DNA from: Pelosinus baikalensis
GTDB lineage: Bacteria; Bacillota; Negativicutes; DSM-13327
Reading direction: 5' to 3'
Assembly: GCF_020819555.1 (NCBI RefSeq)
Contig: NZ_JAJHJB010000018.1
Coordinates: 1 to 64,000, forward strand
DNA: 64,000 nt
This document shows, piece after piece, positions 36,467 through 46,431 of this stretch (its first letter is position 1; each line of letters opens with the position of its first letter). Under the pieces are notes generated by a model. That model had not been told where the DNA came from and did not search any database. It worked only from the letters and a program-made list of their open reading frames with translations. The position numbers and the translations under genes were made by a program.

Positions 36467-38263
36467 TTAATCAATCTTTAATATAGCCATAAAGGCTTCT
36501 TGCGGTACTTCTACATTACCTACCTGCTTCATGCGTTTTTTACCTTCTTTTTGTTTTTCTAAAAGTTTACGTTTACGGCTAATATCGCCGCCGTAGCATT
36601 TCGCTAAAACATCTTTACGCATGGCTCTTACTGTTTCACGAGCAATTACTTTATTGCCAATCGCAGCTTGAATGGGAATTTCAAACATTTGTCTGGGAAT
36701 GATTCCTCTTAACTTTTCGACCAAAATTCGTCCTCGATAGGTTGCTTTATCACGATGTACAATAATTGACAAAGCATCCACAGGTTCTGTATTTAGTAAA
36801 ATATCTAATTTTACAAGCTTAGATTCTCGGTAACCCAACAATTCATAATCTAAGGATGCATAGCCTCTTGTAGCCGATTTTAGACGGTCAAAATAATCAT
36901 AAATGATTTCACTCAAAGGCAATTCATATGTCAGCATCACTCTAGTCACATCTAAATACTTCATATCTTTAAATTCGCCACGTTTTTCTTGTGATAGTTC
37001 CATGACCACACCTACATAGTCATTAGGCACTATAACCATTGCCTTAACATATGGTTCCTCAATATGCTCAATTTCCTGAGGTGTTGGTAATTTAGAAGGG
37101 TTTTCAATTTCAAAGATTTCTCCATCTGTCTTGAAGACTTTATAAATAACACTTGGTGCTGTTGTAATTAAGGTAATATTATACTCTCGTTCTAATCGCT
37201 CTTGAATCACTTCCATATGTAATAGCCCTAAGAATCCACAACGAAAACCAAAACCTAAAGCGCTAGAAGTCTCTGGTTCAAAGACCAAGGATGCATCATT
37301 CAGCTTTAATTTTTCCAAAGCATCTCGCAAAAGATCATATTCAGAACTGTCTACTGGATACAAGCCACAATATACCATGGGCGTAACTTTACGATAGCCT
37401 GACAGTGCCTCGGCAACGGGACGGTCGGCATCTGTAATCGTATCGCCAACACGAACATCTTTTACATTTTTAATACTCCCAGCTACAAACCCCACATGGC
37501 CAGGTGCAAGTTCACTGACATTAGTCATAGCAGGTCTAAAGACGCCTACTTCAGTTACTTCTACAATTTTATTTGTAGCCATCATCTTCATTTTCATACC
37601 CGGCTTAATAATACCATTGATTACTCTTACATAGGCAATAACACCTTTATAGGCATCAAAGTGAGAGTCAAAAATAAGTGCACATAATGGTTCTTCAACG
37701 GTACCTTTAGGAGGTGGAATTTTCTTCACAATTGCTTCTAGTACCTCTTCAATGCCAATACCCGATTTAGCACTAGTTAGCACAGCCTCTGAAGTATCCA
37801 GACCAATTACATCTTCTACTTCTTGTTTTACTCTTTCTGGATCAGCACTTGGCAGGTCTATTTTATTAATAACTGTAATGATTTCTAAATCATTGTCTAA
37901 AGCTAAATACACATTTGCCAAGGTTTGGGCTTCAATCCCCTGGGCAGCATCTACAATCAAGAGTGCTCCTTCGCAAGCTGCCAAACTACGTGATACCTCA
38001 TAGGTAAAGTCAACGTGTCCTGGTGTATCGATAAGATTTAACATGTAAGTCTCGCCATCTTTAGCCGTATATTCCAGCCTTACAGATTGGGCTTTTATTG
38101 TAATACCACGTTCTCGTTCCAGATCCATATTATCCAAAACCTGAGCTTCCATCTGCCGGGAAGATAGGGTGCCTGTATACTCAATCAGGCGATCAGCAAG
38201 GGTGGATTTTCCATGATCTATATGAGCAATTATCGAGAAATTGCGGATATTATTCGTCTTCAT
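36467..38263 (-). CDS. lepA: elongation factor 4 (LepA)
   Basis: A translational GTPase of 598 residues that acts on ribosomes and 30S biogenesis. It has G1 AHIDHGKST, G3 DTPGH, G4 NKID, and the LepA-specific C-terminal domain (CYGGDISRKRKLLEKQKEGKKRMK). AGAGGAGG precedes the ATG. Confidence 0.98.
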   Translation of the reverse strand: MKTNNIRNFSIIAHIDHGKSTLADRLIEYTGTLSSRQMEAQVLDNMDLERERGITIKAQSVRLEYTAKDGETYMLNLIDTPGHVDFTYEVSRSLAACEGALLIVDAAQGIEAQTLANVYLALDNDLEIITVINKIDLPSADPERVKQEVEDVIGLDTSEAVLTSAKSGIGIEEVLEAIVKKIPPPKGTVEEPLCALIFDSHFDAYKGVIAYVRVINGIIKPGMKMKMMATNKIVEVTEVGVFRPAMTNVSELAPGHVGFVAGSIKNVKDVRVGDTITDADRPVAEALSGYRKVTPMVYCGLYPVDSSEYDLLRDALEKLKLNDASLVFEPETSSALGFGFRCGFLGLLHMEVIQERLEREYNITLITTAPSVIYKVFKTDGEIFEIENPSKLPTPQEIEHIEEPYVKAMVIVPNDYVGVVMELSQEKRGEFKDMKYLDVTRVMLTYELPLSEIIYDYFDRLKSATRGYASLDYELLGYRESKLVKLDILLNTEPVDALSIIVHRDKATYRGRILVEKLRGIIPRQMFEIPIQAAIGNKVIARETVRAMRKDVLAKCYGGDISRKRKLLEKQKEGKKRMKQVGNVEVPQEAFMAILKID

Positions 38264-38305
38264 ATAGGCCTCCTCTCGAAATCAATAGCATAATTACTGC
38301 TATTG

Positions 38306-38335
38306 ATTATAACACCTGGAACCTAACACCTGCAA
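38306..38335 (-). promoter_or_regulatory. promoter upstream of lepA
   Basis: TTGCAG (complement 38330-38335), an 18-bp spacer and an extended -10 TGTTATAAT (TATAAT at 38306-38311). A short hairpin, AATAGCA/TGCTATT, lies between it and lepA. Confidence 0.7.
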
Positions 38336-38338
38336 GTA

Positions 38339-38719
38339 TTACCTAAATTGCCGTAAATAAACATTTGTGATTTCCCATCCTTGTCTTAGATACTTTTCCA
38401 AATGCTTCATTTTTGAAGTCAGCCAAGCCAGCTCTTTGCGGCAATCAATATATAAATACTTAGGAACCGTCCAGCTAATCAAAGGAGTCTTAATACTTAC
38501 ACTAGCATCCTGATTCTTAATTTCAGCGATTGCATACACTGCACTGATACTGCAGCCAGAGCCTAATACTTCCATAGTATAAACACCCTCGTGATTGCGG
38601 CTTATATCAAAAATACGTACAAATTCCTGCCGCTGTGTTAACGTATTTAATTGTTGTTCTGCTACAGATAACCCTAGGGCTATAACTACAACTAAAATCA
38701 TTAAACCACGAACAATCAT
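38339..38719 (-). CDS. membrane-anchored protein of unknown function
   Basis: About 126 residues: one N-terminal membrane anchor (GLMILVVVIALGLSVAEQQL) and a mixed alpha/beta outer part with two cysteines (LGSGCSISAVY, YLYIDCRKELAW). The ATG at 38719 has GGGA seven bases upstream; a GTG at 38752 behind GAGGTGAGG is the alternative. It lies between spoIIP and lepA on the same strand. I recognise no family; a sporulation or envelope role is only suggested by position. Confidence 0.7.
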   Translation of the reverse strand: MIVRGLMILVVVIALGLSVAEQQLNTLTQRQEFVRIFDISRNHEGVYTMEVLGSGCSISAVYAIAEIKNQDASVSIKTPLISWTVPKYLYIDCRKELAWLTSKMKHLEKYLRQGWEITNVYLRQFR

Positions 38720-38790
38720 TAAAACATCCCTATAAGCTAAGGAGCAAAACACATCCTCACCTCTTAATATAAAATATACATCTACATTCT

Positions 38791-39849
38791 TTATTGTATA
38801 TTATTTTCATTAATAATCTCAGCTAATACATCACCGAACATTTCCATGGCGCGCTGCGCTTCTTCTTTTGTATTCTCCTGGCACCCTACCTCAAGCAATA
38901 AAGCCCGTGGATGAAGATGTTGATTATATCGCCAATTTTCCATTTGAATTCCAAAAGAAAGACCTGGAAAACGCTGATTTAATTTAGCATCAATTAACTT
39001 AGCAAAAGCATGATTCTGCTGCCAATGAGGCTGAACTAAATCCTGCTGCCCTATGCAAACTAGTATTTTAATTTTCGCAACTTCTACACCATTTACCATC
39101 GCGGTGTGACTTTCTTTGTTACCAGCATCACGATGAATGTCAAAAAACATCTGAATTGATGGGTTCTCAGCTATCATTTTTCTTACTGTAACCTCTGAAG
39201 CATCATAAGCTTTCATAAAGCTTGGATAATCATTAACAGTAGTATTTTGCAGCGTAGAAATACCATAAGTACCTAATTGCTTGGCTAGTGCTCCCCCTAC
39301 ATCTACAATATCGCCTAGCTGCCCTCCAGGTTTATGAGTAGCACCCGTATTAGGAACATAGGATTCTGCTGTATGTGTATAATAAAGACCAACCAAAGGC
39401 TTGCCGCTTGGTACCGTTTCTTTTTTTTCAAACTTAGGAAAGTTGGGCAAGGTCATAGCACTCACCGTTTGAGGTAAAGATTTAACCTTTGTCAACAAGG
39501 GAATTTCAACCTGCAATATAGAACGTATATCAGCAATATCCACGCCAATTAAAAACCGCATCGTCTCTCTTAGCAGCTGCTGTACATTCTGCTCATTTTT
39601 TACAATTACTACTGGTCTAGGCTCTGTAGTACGAATCAAACCGGGAATGCCTGAAAATAATATATCACGCCATTGAGGCAATCCATATTGTTCTTGTCGC
39701 AAGGAACCATTTGTACTTGCTGGGATAACATCTTGAGATTTATCTAAACCTTGCCACATTACTACGCTTAAGAAAAGCAGAGCAAGTATTGCAAATCCTA
39801 TTTTTTTATGCCGATACCTTGCCTGGTGACGTGCACGCCTTGTTAACAT
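38791..39849 (-). CDS. spoIIP: stage II sporulation protein P (SpoIIP)
   Basis: A cell-wall amidase/endopeptidase of the DMP complex that drives engulfment of the forespore. The 352-residue protein has one N-terminal membrane segment (IGFAILALLFLSVVMW) and the catalytic domain with YYTHTAESY, FFDIHRDAG and LLLEVGCQEN carrying the metal and catalytic His/Glu residues. The start at 39849 follows GGGAGG. It sits between gpr and lepA, the usual location. Confidence 0.95.
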   Translation of the reverse strand: MLTRRARHQARYRHKKIGFAILALLFLSVVMWQGLDKSQDVIPASTNGSLRQEQYGLPQWRDILFSGIPGLIRTTEPRPVVIVKNEQNVQQLLRETMRFLIGVDIADIRSILQVEIPLLTKVKSLPQTVSAMTLPNFPKFEKKETVPSGKPLVGLYYTHTAESYVPNTGATHKPGGQLGDIVDVGGALAKQLGTYGISTLQNTTVNDYPSFMKAYDASEVTVRKMIAENPSIQMFFDIHRDAGNKESHTAMVNGVEVAKIKILVCIGQQDLVQPHWQQNHAFAKLIDAKLNQRFPGLSFGIQMENWRYNQHLHPRALLLEVGCQENTKEEAQRAMEMFGDVLAEIINENNIQ

Positions 39850-40009
39850 CCTTTCCTCCCTTGACATCTGCGCTAAGAAATAAGGCACAGGTTGTCACAC
39901 TTTTTTGTTTACATACAATGTATATGCTTGGGAGGAAAGGGATAGTACTGAAATACGCTTAGAGATCCATAGGAGGAATAAAGCTTTTTTCTACCAGTGT
40001 TACATTTTA

Positions 40010-40981
40010 TTAATGCAAATAAGCATGTATATTTTCGTAATCAATATGAGGGTGCATGGCTTGATTAATTCCCCCAGCGACAGCTACCGCAATATCGTCA
40101 ATAAAACGATCTACCTCTTTGGGAGTTACCATCAAATCACCCAATACCTCTGGTAATACTTGACGCAATATCGTATGACGGTCCGCATCGGATAAATTCT
40201 CCATGCTTTTAAAGTAGCGAGCGAATGGCGCATGCTCTTGCAAGATATTAATCGTATCCATGGCAATGGTAGAAGCATGAACAACGGTCGGTACGCCAAT
40301 AGCAATTACAGGCACTCCTAAGGATTCCTGGGTCAAACCAAATCGTTTATTGCCTACACCAGAACCAGGACTGATACCTGTATTGGCTAATTGTACGGTG
40401 GTAATCACTCTACGGCTAGAAGCTGCAGCTAGGGCATCAATAGCAATAACAAGATCTGGTTTTATTTTACTAACCAATCCCTGTACAATCTCTACAGTCT
40501 CCATACCAGTAATCCCTAAAACACCTGGTGCAATGGCACAAATTGACCGTACTCCTCCCTTGAGCTCAGGGGATAAGATTTCCTGCAAATGTCGTGTTAC
40601 TACAATTTTGTCAATAGCCCGCGGACCTAAAGCATCAGGAGTAATATTACGATTGCCTAAACCAATTACTAAGACTGTTGCTTTTTTGGATAGTTCCGCC
40701 ATACCTACCAACTCATCTGCTAATAGTTTCATTATTTTTTCTTGCAGAGGAGTATTCTTATAACGGAGTCCCTGAGCTTCTATCGTGACATAAGTTCCCT
40801 GTTTCTTTCCCATGATCTTTTCCGCTTCCGGTGTAGTAATATCAACTTTAGTAAGAACAACCTCTTCATCTTCTGATGTTTCCACCAAAACTCCTGGAAT
40901 ATCTTCATTCACTTGTTTGGTTAATAATTCTCTTGCTTCTAATGCTAAATCAGTACGAGAAGTACCTGTAAAATGCTCCAC
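40010..40981 (-). CDS. gpr: spore germination protease GPR
   Basis: The protease that degrades small acid-soluble spore proteins at germination; it is made as a zymogen in the forespore and self-processes. The 323-residue protein has the N-terminal TDLALEA stretch of the cleavage region and the paired aspartates of this atypical protease (D116 in NITPDALGP and D182 in AIDALAAAS). It starts with GTG behind GGAGTGG. A sigma-G-like promoter lies upstream. Confidence 0.96.
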   Translation of the reverse strand: MEHFTGTSRTDLALEARELLTKQVNEDIPGVLVETSEDEEVVLTKVDITTPEAEKIMGKKQGTYVTIEAQGLRYKNTPLQEKIMKLLADELVGMAELSKKATVLVIGLGNRNITPDALGPRAIDKIVVTRHLQEILSPELKGGVRSICAIAPGVLGITGMETVEIVQGLVSKIKPDLVIAIDALAAASSRRVITTVQLANTGISPGSGVGNKRFGLTQESLGVPVIAIGVPTVVHASTIAMDTINILQEHAPFARYFKSMENLSDADRHTILRQVLPEVLGDLMVTPKEVDRFIDDIAVAVAGGINQAMHPHIDYENIHAYLH

Positions 40982-41013
40982 TTTTATCCACTCCTTAGGT
41001 CTAAAATCAAAAT

Positions 41014-41043
41014 TATTTTGCCCTAAAATGTTACTAGCTATGC
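41014..41043 (-). promoter_or_regulatory. sigma-F/sigma-G-type promoter of gpr
   Basis: On the minus strand GCATA, 18 bp, then CAAAATA fits the forespore consensus GHATR-N18-CATWMTA with one mismatch. It is 33 bp before the gpr start codon, which agrees with forespore expression of gpr known from Bacillus. Confidence 0.65.
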
Positions 41044-41134
41044 AATTAACACATCCCGTAATAAAAGTATCTTCCTATAAGTATGCAAACCATTGAGAAA
41101 TTCCCACTTATAGCTATAAATTATTATTTGTTAC

Positions 41135-41163
41135 TTGCATTTTCCATAATCACATGCTAAGAT
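41135..41163 (+). promoter_or_regulatory. promoter of rpsT
   Basis: TTGCAT, a 17-bp spacer and TAAGAT, about 37 bp before the rpsT start codon. Confidence 0.6.
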
Positions 41164-41199
41164 ACTATAGGTAACATGCTCTTTAAGGAGGTGAATCAC

Positions 41200-41466
41200 T
41201 TGCCAAACATTAAGTCATCTGAACGTAGCGTAAAAACTGATGCTGAGCGACGTGCTAGAAACTTTGCGGTGAGATCAACCATTAGAACTGTATCTCGCAA
41301 AGTAGTTGAGTCTGTAACTGCTGGTAACACTGATGAAGCGAAAGCTCTTCTTATTAATGCCAGCAAAACTATTGACAAGGCAGCCAGCAAAGGTGTTGTT
41401 CATAAAAATGCCGCAGCTCGTAAAAAATCGAGATTAGCTCGTAAAATTAACGCTTTAGCTAATTAA
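41200..41466 (+). CDS. rpsT: small ribosomal subunit protein bS20
   Basis: An 88-residue basic protein: PNIKSSERSVKTDAERRARN at the N-terminus, and AAARKKSRLARKINAL at the end. It initiates with TTG at 41200 behind AAGGAGGTGA. It is transcribed opposite to its neighbours, between gpr and holA, with its own promoter and terminator. Confidence 0.97.
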   Translation: MPNIKSSERSVKTDAERRARNFAVRSTIRTVSRKVVESVTAGNTDEAKALLINASKTIDKAASKGVVHKNAAARKKSRLARKINALAN

Positions 41467-41475
41467 TTAAGATTA

Positions 41476-41512
41476 AAGCCTCTGTTCATTTTGCTATGTT
41501 CAGAGGCTTTTT
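41476..41512 (+). terminator. terminator of rpsT
   Basis: AAGCCTCTG and CAGAGGCTT arms are followed by TTTTA. Confidence 0.9.
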
Positions 41513-41527
41513 ACGTTATCATCTACT

Positions 41528-41586
41528 AAAGGTAGAGGGAGAAGAATCAGGTGGGCGCACCCACTGATTCTTCTCCCTCTACCTTT
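41528..41586. repeat. 59-bp near-perfect palindrome after holA
   Basis: Two 23-nt arms (41528-41550 and 41564-41586) are exact complements. The 13-bp centre is itself partly paired (TGGG-CGCA-CCCA). The right arm overlaps the holA stop codon. No T-run follows on either strand, so it is not a standard intrinsic terminator. Confidence 0.9.
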
Positions 41587-42622
41587 ATCTACACATAGCA
41601 ATAATGATTTCCTCTAAAGCCGATTTATTAGCCCTACCGGATTTTAGATCATAGTCAGCTGCCGCTAAGGCTAACGTAACTTCCTTTAATACCTCTGGGG
41701 TAAAATTCTTACTTTGTTTCAGCATTTTTTCACCGATAAAAGGCACTAAGCCAAGTTTTTCGGCGATTTCTCTACTGCCATATCCACCCTTTGACATCTC
41801 TTTAGCCTGCCACATCAAGCGTACTTGCCGGGCTAATAAAGATACCAACTTAAGAGGATGTTCTCCCGACTTTAACTGCTCTCCCATTAACTGTAATGCT
41901 TTGCCCATTTGCTTTTGACTAACTGCATCAATCATTGAAAATATAGAAATTTCCGGTATACTCGACATAATCGTTATGAGATCAGATTGACTAATTCTAG
42001 TTTTTCCGTCTGTAAATAAAGCAGCTTTCTCTAATTCGTTATGCAAAAAGCTTAGGGATATTTGAGGCATAATGCTAACTACTCCTACAAAATACTCCAT
42101 AGCATCGCTATCCATTCTTTTGTTCAGTTCAGCCAATTTAGCCGTAAGCCAGCCTCTCACATCCCTTGCCTTGATATTGGCTAGTTCAACAGTAGCTCCA
42201 TGCTTTTCGATTAGTTTAAACAATTTACGCCGTTTATCTACCTTATCCATAGTCGAGAGAATCAAATGCGTATAATCCGGCATATCACTGATGACCTTAA
42301 ATAAGCGTTCCTCAACCTTGTCACTGATTTCCCCTTGCTCATTTCCACCATTTTTTCGTGGACGCAGTAATGCAGTACCCCGAATATGAATTACATTCTT
42401 CCCCCCCATAAATGGAACCGTTTCAACTAAGGCAATTAATTCATTTATAGCTGGGTCCTTATCTAAAGTAAGAAGATTCATGTCTATTTCCTCAGGTGCT
42501 AATACGGCAGTGATCACTGCCTGCTCGAGCTGCTTTATAAAATAAGCCTCTTCGCCGTATAATAGGTAAACAGATTTCACCTGCCCTTTTTTTAGCCCTT
42601 GAATAACCTCTGCATACCCCAT
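41585..42622 (-). CDS. holA: DNA polymerase III subunit delta
   Basis: The clamp-loader subunit that opens the beta clamp. The 345-residue protein has the AAA+-like N-terminal fold (VKSVYLLYGEEAYFIKQL) and the C-terminal helical collar (HPLKLVSLLARQVRLMWQAKE). GGGAGG precedes the ATG. It follows comEC by 19 bp, a common Firmicute pairing. Confidence 0.93.
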   Translation of the reverse strand: MGYAEVIQGLKKGQVKSVYLLYGEEAYFIKQLEQAVITAVLAPEEIDMNLLTLDKDPAINELIALVETVPFMGGKNVIHIRGTALLRPRKNGGNEQGEISDKVEERLFKVISDMPDYTHLILSTMDKVDKRRKLFKLIEKHGATVELANIKARDVRGWLTAKLAELNKRMDSDAMEYFVGVVSIMPQISLSFLHNELEKAALFTDGKTRISQSDLITIMSSIPEISIFSMIDAVSQKQMGKALQLMGEQLKSGEHPLKLVSLLARQVRLMWQAKEMSKGGYGSREIAEKLGLVPFIGEKMLKQSKNFTPEVLKEVTLALAAADYDLKSGRANKSALEEIIIAMCR

Positions 42623-42641
42623 AAATACCTCCCGTTATTCT

Positions 42642-45023
42642 TCAATCTTTTAAAAACGTATCAACTGTTATTGTACTGCCATTCGTCTTAAATACGATAG
42701 CTCCCTGCTCATCTGTGCGATAGATTTTACTCCCATAAAACAACAAGCGCTGGATGATCTCTTCATGAGGATGCCCAAAAGAATTATTTTTCCCTACAGA
42801 AATAACTGCATATTCCGGATCAACAGTCTGCAAGAATTTTACGGTAGAAGATGTTTTTGAACCGTGATGACCTACTTTTAATACCGTACTCGAAACATCC
42901 CTACCACTATGTAGCATCTCTTCTTCTCCTTGGGCTGGAAGATCTCCGGTGAATAAAAAACTATGTTTTCCATAACGTACCTGTACGACACTGGACACCT
43001 CATTACTTGGTTGTTTTTCTTTCAATCCTGTATCAGCATGCAGTACGTTAACAACTGCACCATCAAGCTCCACTTTTTGCCCTTCATAAACCGCAATACG
43101 GGTACTGTTAGGTGCTGCCTTCAATAGATTTAACACTGCCTGAGTATAATTTTCACGAGACAACATAATATGCTTTATCGGTATCTCTCCAGCGATTCCT
43201 GCCGCTCCCCCAGCATGATCTTGATGACCATGGGTCAAAAAAAGATAATCAATTGTCAGTACACCATAATGTCTTAAATACGGCAGCAGAACTCTATAAC
43301 CAATATCAAAATCTGTACTTTCCCCTAGAGTGCCTCCTGTATCCACTAAAATTGCCCGTCCATGGGGTGTTATGATAAGAGCCGCATCTCCCTGTCCTAC
43401 ATCAATAAAATGAACAGAAAGAGGAGCAGGATAAACACGATATACTAGAATGCAAAAAACAAGCATCAACACTATTAGAGCACTTCTTTGAGGCCATCTT
43501 TCCACCGTATCTTTTAAGGATAACATATTTTTCGGTTTATACCCATATACCCAGCTTACCAAAAAATAATATATTATACTACCAGCCAGTCCAATCGAAG
43601 GCACATACATCTTTGCAGCAGGCATGTCTGCCAGCCATTCCGTCAATTGTAAAACCAAGCTAATCATTAAACTGCAAGTCACTAAGCATATTGCTCCAAT
43701 AAAACCAACGATCATACTACTAAAGGCACCAAACAAGCCCAATATGACAATCCCTTCAATAATAGGAACAATGAATAAGTTCGCTACAAAAGAGCTAAGA
43801 GAAAAACTATTAAAATGCCAAGCAATAAAAGGCAATACACCTACTTGGGCAGCTATGGTAACACCCAAAGGCCGAGCCAGGCAAAGTGGAATCGTACTTT
43901 CCAGCATTTTTACAGTTTTAGCATTTAAAAACACTAAGCCTGCTGTTGCGGTAAAAGATAATTGAAAGCTTAAGTCATAAATTAATGCTGGTTGATAAAT
44001 CAGCATCCCTAACACGGATAAACATAATGCAACTGCAGCATCTTTCTCCCGATTCAGACATACCGCACCTAACCCAATCAACCCCATTATAAGAGAACGT
44101 AACACTGGTGGTGTCAATCCACAAAACACGGCATATAAAGTAATAAAAAGAGCTGCAAATAAGGGGATTAGTTGATCCGCAAAGGTAAAGCGCCTGAATA
44201 TTCCTGTGCCTATTACGGTTATGACCCCTACTACCAAAGCAATATGTGAGCCGGATACGGACAAGATATGTACAATTCCTGTTGTAGCAAAATCAGCCAC
44301 CACATCCCGAGGAATTCCGCCATAACCACCAAACAGCATTCCTACAAGAATCGCCTTATGGCTCGGTGGCATTACACGTTCAATATTACTGATTATCGCT
44401 ATCCGCCATTTTTCCATAATTTCTTTCCAGAATGAGTGATTCTCACTAACTAAGTGTATCGCATTACCCGAAACAGACATACGACCTCTAATACCCTGCA
44501 GATGTGCAGCAGCGACACTGTCATACTGTCCTGGATTATTATATCCATGTAAAGCAATAACTTCAGCAGTTACTTTAATCTTGTCTCCCGCTTTAAAAAC
44601 CCGCTCCTGATTTGCTTGTCTAGCATACAGATACAATTTTCCTGAAGCAGTTTCTTTTTTAGTATTTTTAGCTTGCGCTTCATTAATTGCTAGGATATAG
44701 CTAATTCTACTTTTCTCTTGTGCTAAATACGTCACATGAGGTATTTCTTCAATCGTAGCATATACAGTTATCGTTTCCCCCTCATATCGGCTGATATCGT
44801 TTATAGCAAAAGCATCTGCATTAATAAAGCGCAACATACCGATTATAAAAAATAATACAGCCAGCAGCCAAGTCACTGACTGCTGTTTGTGAATTTTCCA
44901 AATCAAAATAACAGTAATAATAAAACTGCCAACATATAAAAAAGGTAACAACCACATAAAATAACTAGCGCACCAAATACCAGCTGTAAATGCTGCTGTA
45001 ATCAAAATAATGATATTGGGCAT
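42642..45023 (-). CDS. comEC: DNA uptake channel protein ComEC/Rec2
   Basis: The inner-membrane channel for transforming DNA. The 793-residue protein has an N-terminal OB-like DUF4131 domain, a central Competence domain with many membrane helices, and a C-terminal metallo-beta-lactamase-type nuclease domain with FLTHGHQDHAGGAAG. GGGGTAATT precedes the ATG. With comEA at 50 kb it suggests the DNA uptake route is kept, though comEA is separated by about 5 kb of other genes. Confidence 0.95.
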   Translation of the reverse strand: MPNIIILITAAFTAGIWCASYFMWLLPFLYVGSFIITVILIWKIHKQQSVTWLLAVLFFIIGMLRFINADAFAINDISRYEGETITVYATIEEIPHVTYLAQEKSRISYILAINEAQAKNTKKETASGKLYLYARQANQERVFKAGDKIKVTAEVIALHGYNNPGQYDSVAAAHLQGIRGRMSVSGNAIHLVSENHSFWKEIMEKWRIAIISNIERVMPPSHKAILVGMLFGGYGGIPRDVVADFATTGIVHILSVSGSHIALVVGVITVIGTGIFRRFTFADQLIPLFAALFITLYAVFCGLTPPVLRSLIMGLIGLGAVCLNREKDAAVALCLSVLGMLIYQPALIYDLSFQLSFTATAGLVFLNAKTVKMLESTIPLCLARPLGVTIAAQVGVLPFIAWHFNSFSLSSFVANLFIVPIIEGIVILGLFGAFSSMIVGFIGAICLVTCSLMISLVLQLTEWLADMPAAKMYVPSIGLAGSIIYYFLVSWVYGYKPKNMLSLKDTVERWPQRSALIVLMLVFCILVYRVYPAPLSVHFIDVGQGDAALIITPHGRAILVDTGGTLGESTDFDIGYRVLLPYLRHYGVLTIDYLFLTHGHQDHAGGAAGIAGEIPIKHIMLSRENYTQAVLNLLKAAPNSTRIAVYEGQKVELDGAVVNVLHADTGLKEKQPSNEVSSVVQVRYGKHSFLFTGDLPAQGEEEMLHSGRDVSSTVLKVGHHGSKTSSTVKFLQTVDPEYAVISVGKNNSFGHPHEEIIQRLLFYGSKIYRTDEQGAIVFKTNGSTITVDTFLKD

Positions 45024-45110
45024 ATGACAATTACCCCTTCAATGATTACTTTTACCTCTCAATGATCAAGACACCTTTATTCTTTATAAGCATATAGGTT
45101 TTCCACTAAA

Positions 45111-45148
45111 ATACAAAAATCCTGCATGAATGTGCAGGATTTTTGTAT
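45111..45148 (-). terminator. terminator of the malY-like gene
   Basis: ATACAAAAATCCTGCA and its exact complement with a 6-nt loop. The 3' arm itself supplies the T-rich end. Confidence 0.88.
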
Positions 45149-45166
45149 TGTTTCTTTTGTCTAGTC

Positions 45167-46366
45167 TTATATTTTTTTGTAGTTCAACAATGCTTTTTCA
45201 ATTCTTGTTAACGCTTCTAGCAAGACACTTCTTTGCGTGGCAATATTAATACGAGCAAACCCTTCACCTTGCGTTCCGAAATTTCTGCCTGCGTTTAATC
45301 CAACCTTCGCCGTGTGTACAAGAAACTTCTGCAATTCTTTATCATTTGTAAAATATGCACGGAAATCTAACCATACTAAATAAGTGCCTTCTGGTTTACT
45401 TACTTTCACTTCCGGCAACCTGGTTTGAATAAACTCAACCAATATATCTGCATTTTTTTCAAGGTATATCAGCAATGCATCCAACCAGGCTTCGCCGTCT
45501 CTGTAAGCAGCTTCAGTACCAATTCCGCCAAAAACATTATTGCGGCTGATATGCAACTTGGTAATCCAATTCTGAATCAACCCACGTCTGCGTTTACACG
45601 GAACAATTATAAAAGAGAAATTGAGCCCAGCCACATTGAAAGTCTTGCTAGCAGCCATAAAGGTAACACTTTGTTTACATACGGGTGTGCCTAATGAGGC
45701 AAAAATAGTATGCTTGTGACCTTGAAATACTAAATCATTGTGTATCTCATCTGCCAATACATCAACCTCATATTTTTGGCAAAGTTCATATACCTTTTCC
45801 AGCTCTTCTCTGCTCCACACACGACCAACAGGATTATGGGGACTGCATAATAAAAGCAATTTATTATTTGGATCAGCTAGTTTTTGCTCTAAGTCCTCAA
45901 AGTCGATTTCATAGCGTCCATTTTTTAAAAGAAGGGGATTTTCAACTACCTTACGTTCATTATCTTTAATAGAAGCAAAAAATGGCGGGTACACAGGAGG
46001 TTGAATAATAATACCATCGCCTGGTTCTGAAAGTGCAAAAATTGACAGACTTATAGATGGAACAACACCAGGAGCAAGCAGGATCCACTCTTCTTCAATT
46101 TCCCAGCCATGACGTTTCTTCGCCCACTCGATTACGGACTGATAAAGAGATTTCTCCTGAGTATTGTACGCATAGATTGGATGCTTAGCACGTTCTATGA
46201 TCGCAGTGGACACTGCTTTGGGTGAAGAAAAATCCATATCAGCGATCCAAAGAGGCAGTACATCATTACTGCCAAATACATTCTCCAAAGCATCCCATTT
46301 GCGGCTGCCAGTCCCTTGGCGAGGTATTGTTTTATCAAAATCAAATAGTATATTACGATTTGTCAT
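45167..46366 (-). CDS. MalY/PatB-family PLP C-S lyase
   Basis: A fold-type I aminotransferase-like enzyme of 399 residues: FDKTIPRQGTGSRKWD at the N-terminus, PLWIADMDF, SPHNPVGRVW, DEIHNDLVF and the PLP lysine in AASKTFNVAGL. This subgroup includes cystathionine beta-lyases and cysteine desulfhydrases, releasing homocysteine or sulfide. It is followed upstream by an amino-acid ABC ATPase gene, which fits use of imported sulfur amino acids, but the substrate is inferred. Confidence 0.9.
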   Translation of the reverse strand: MTNRNILFDFDKTIPRQGTGSRKWDALENVFGSNDVLPLWIADMDFSSPKAVSTAIIERAKHPIYAYNTQEKSLYQSVIEWAKKRHGWEIEEEWILLAPGVVPSISLSIFALSEPGDGIIIQPPVYPPFFASIKDNERKVVENPLLLKNGRYEIDFEDLEQKLADPNNKLLLLCSPHNPVGRVWSREELEKVYELCQKYEVDVLADEIHNDLVFQGHKHTIFASLGTPVCKQSVTFMAASKTFNVAGLNFSFIIVPCKRRRGLIQNWITKLHISRNNVFGGIGTEAAYRDGEAWLDALLIYLEKNADILVEFIQTRLPEVKVSKPEGTYLVWLDFRAYFTNDKELQKFLVHTAKVGLNAGRNFGTQGEGFARINIATQRSVLLEALTRIEKALLNYKKI

Positions 46367-46431
46367 GTTACCACATCCTCACTGAACATTCTGTTGTTCA
46401 ATTATATATTTAAACAGTACAATTACTGTCT

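Noticed and set aside
39850..40009. Sigma-E-type promoter before spoIIP
   Set aside because: CATATACA resembles a sigma-E -10, but there is no acceptable -35 at the right spacing.
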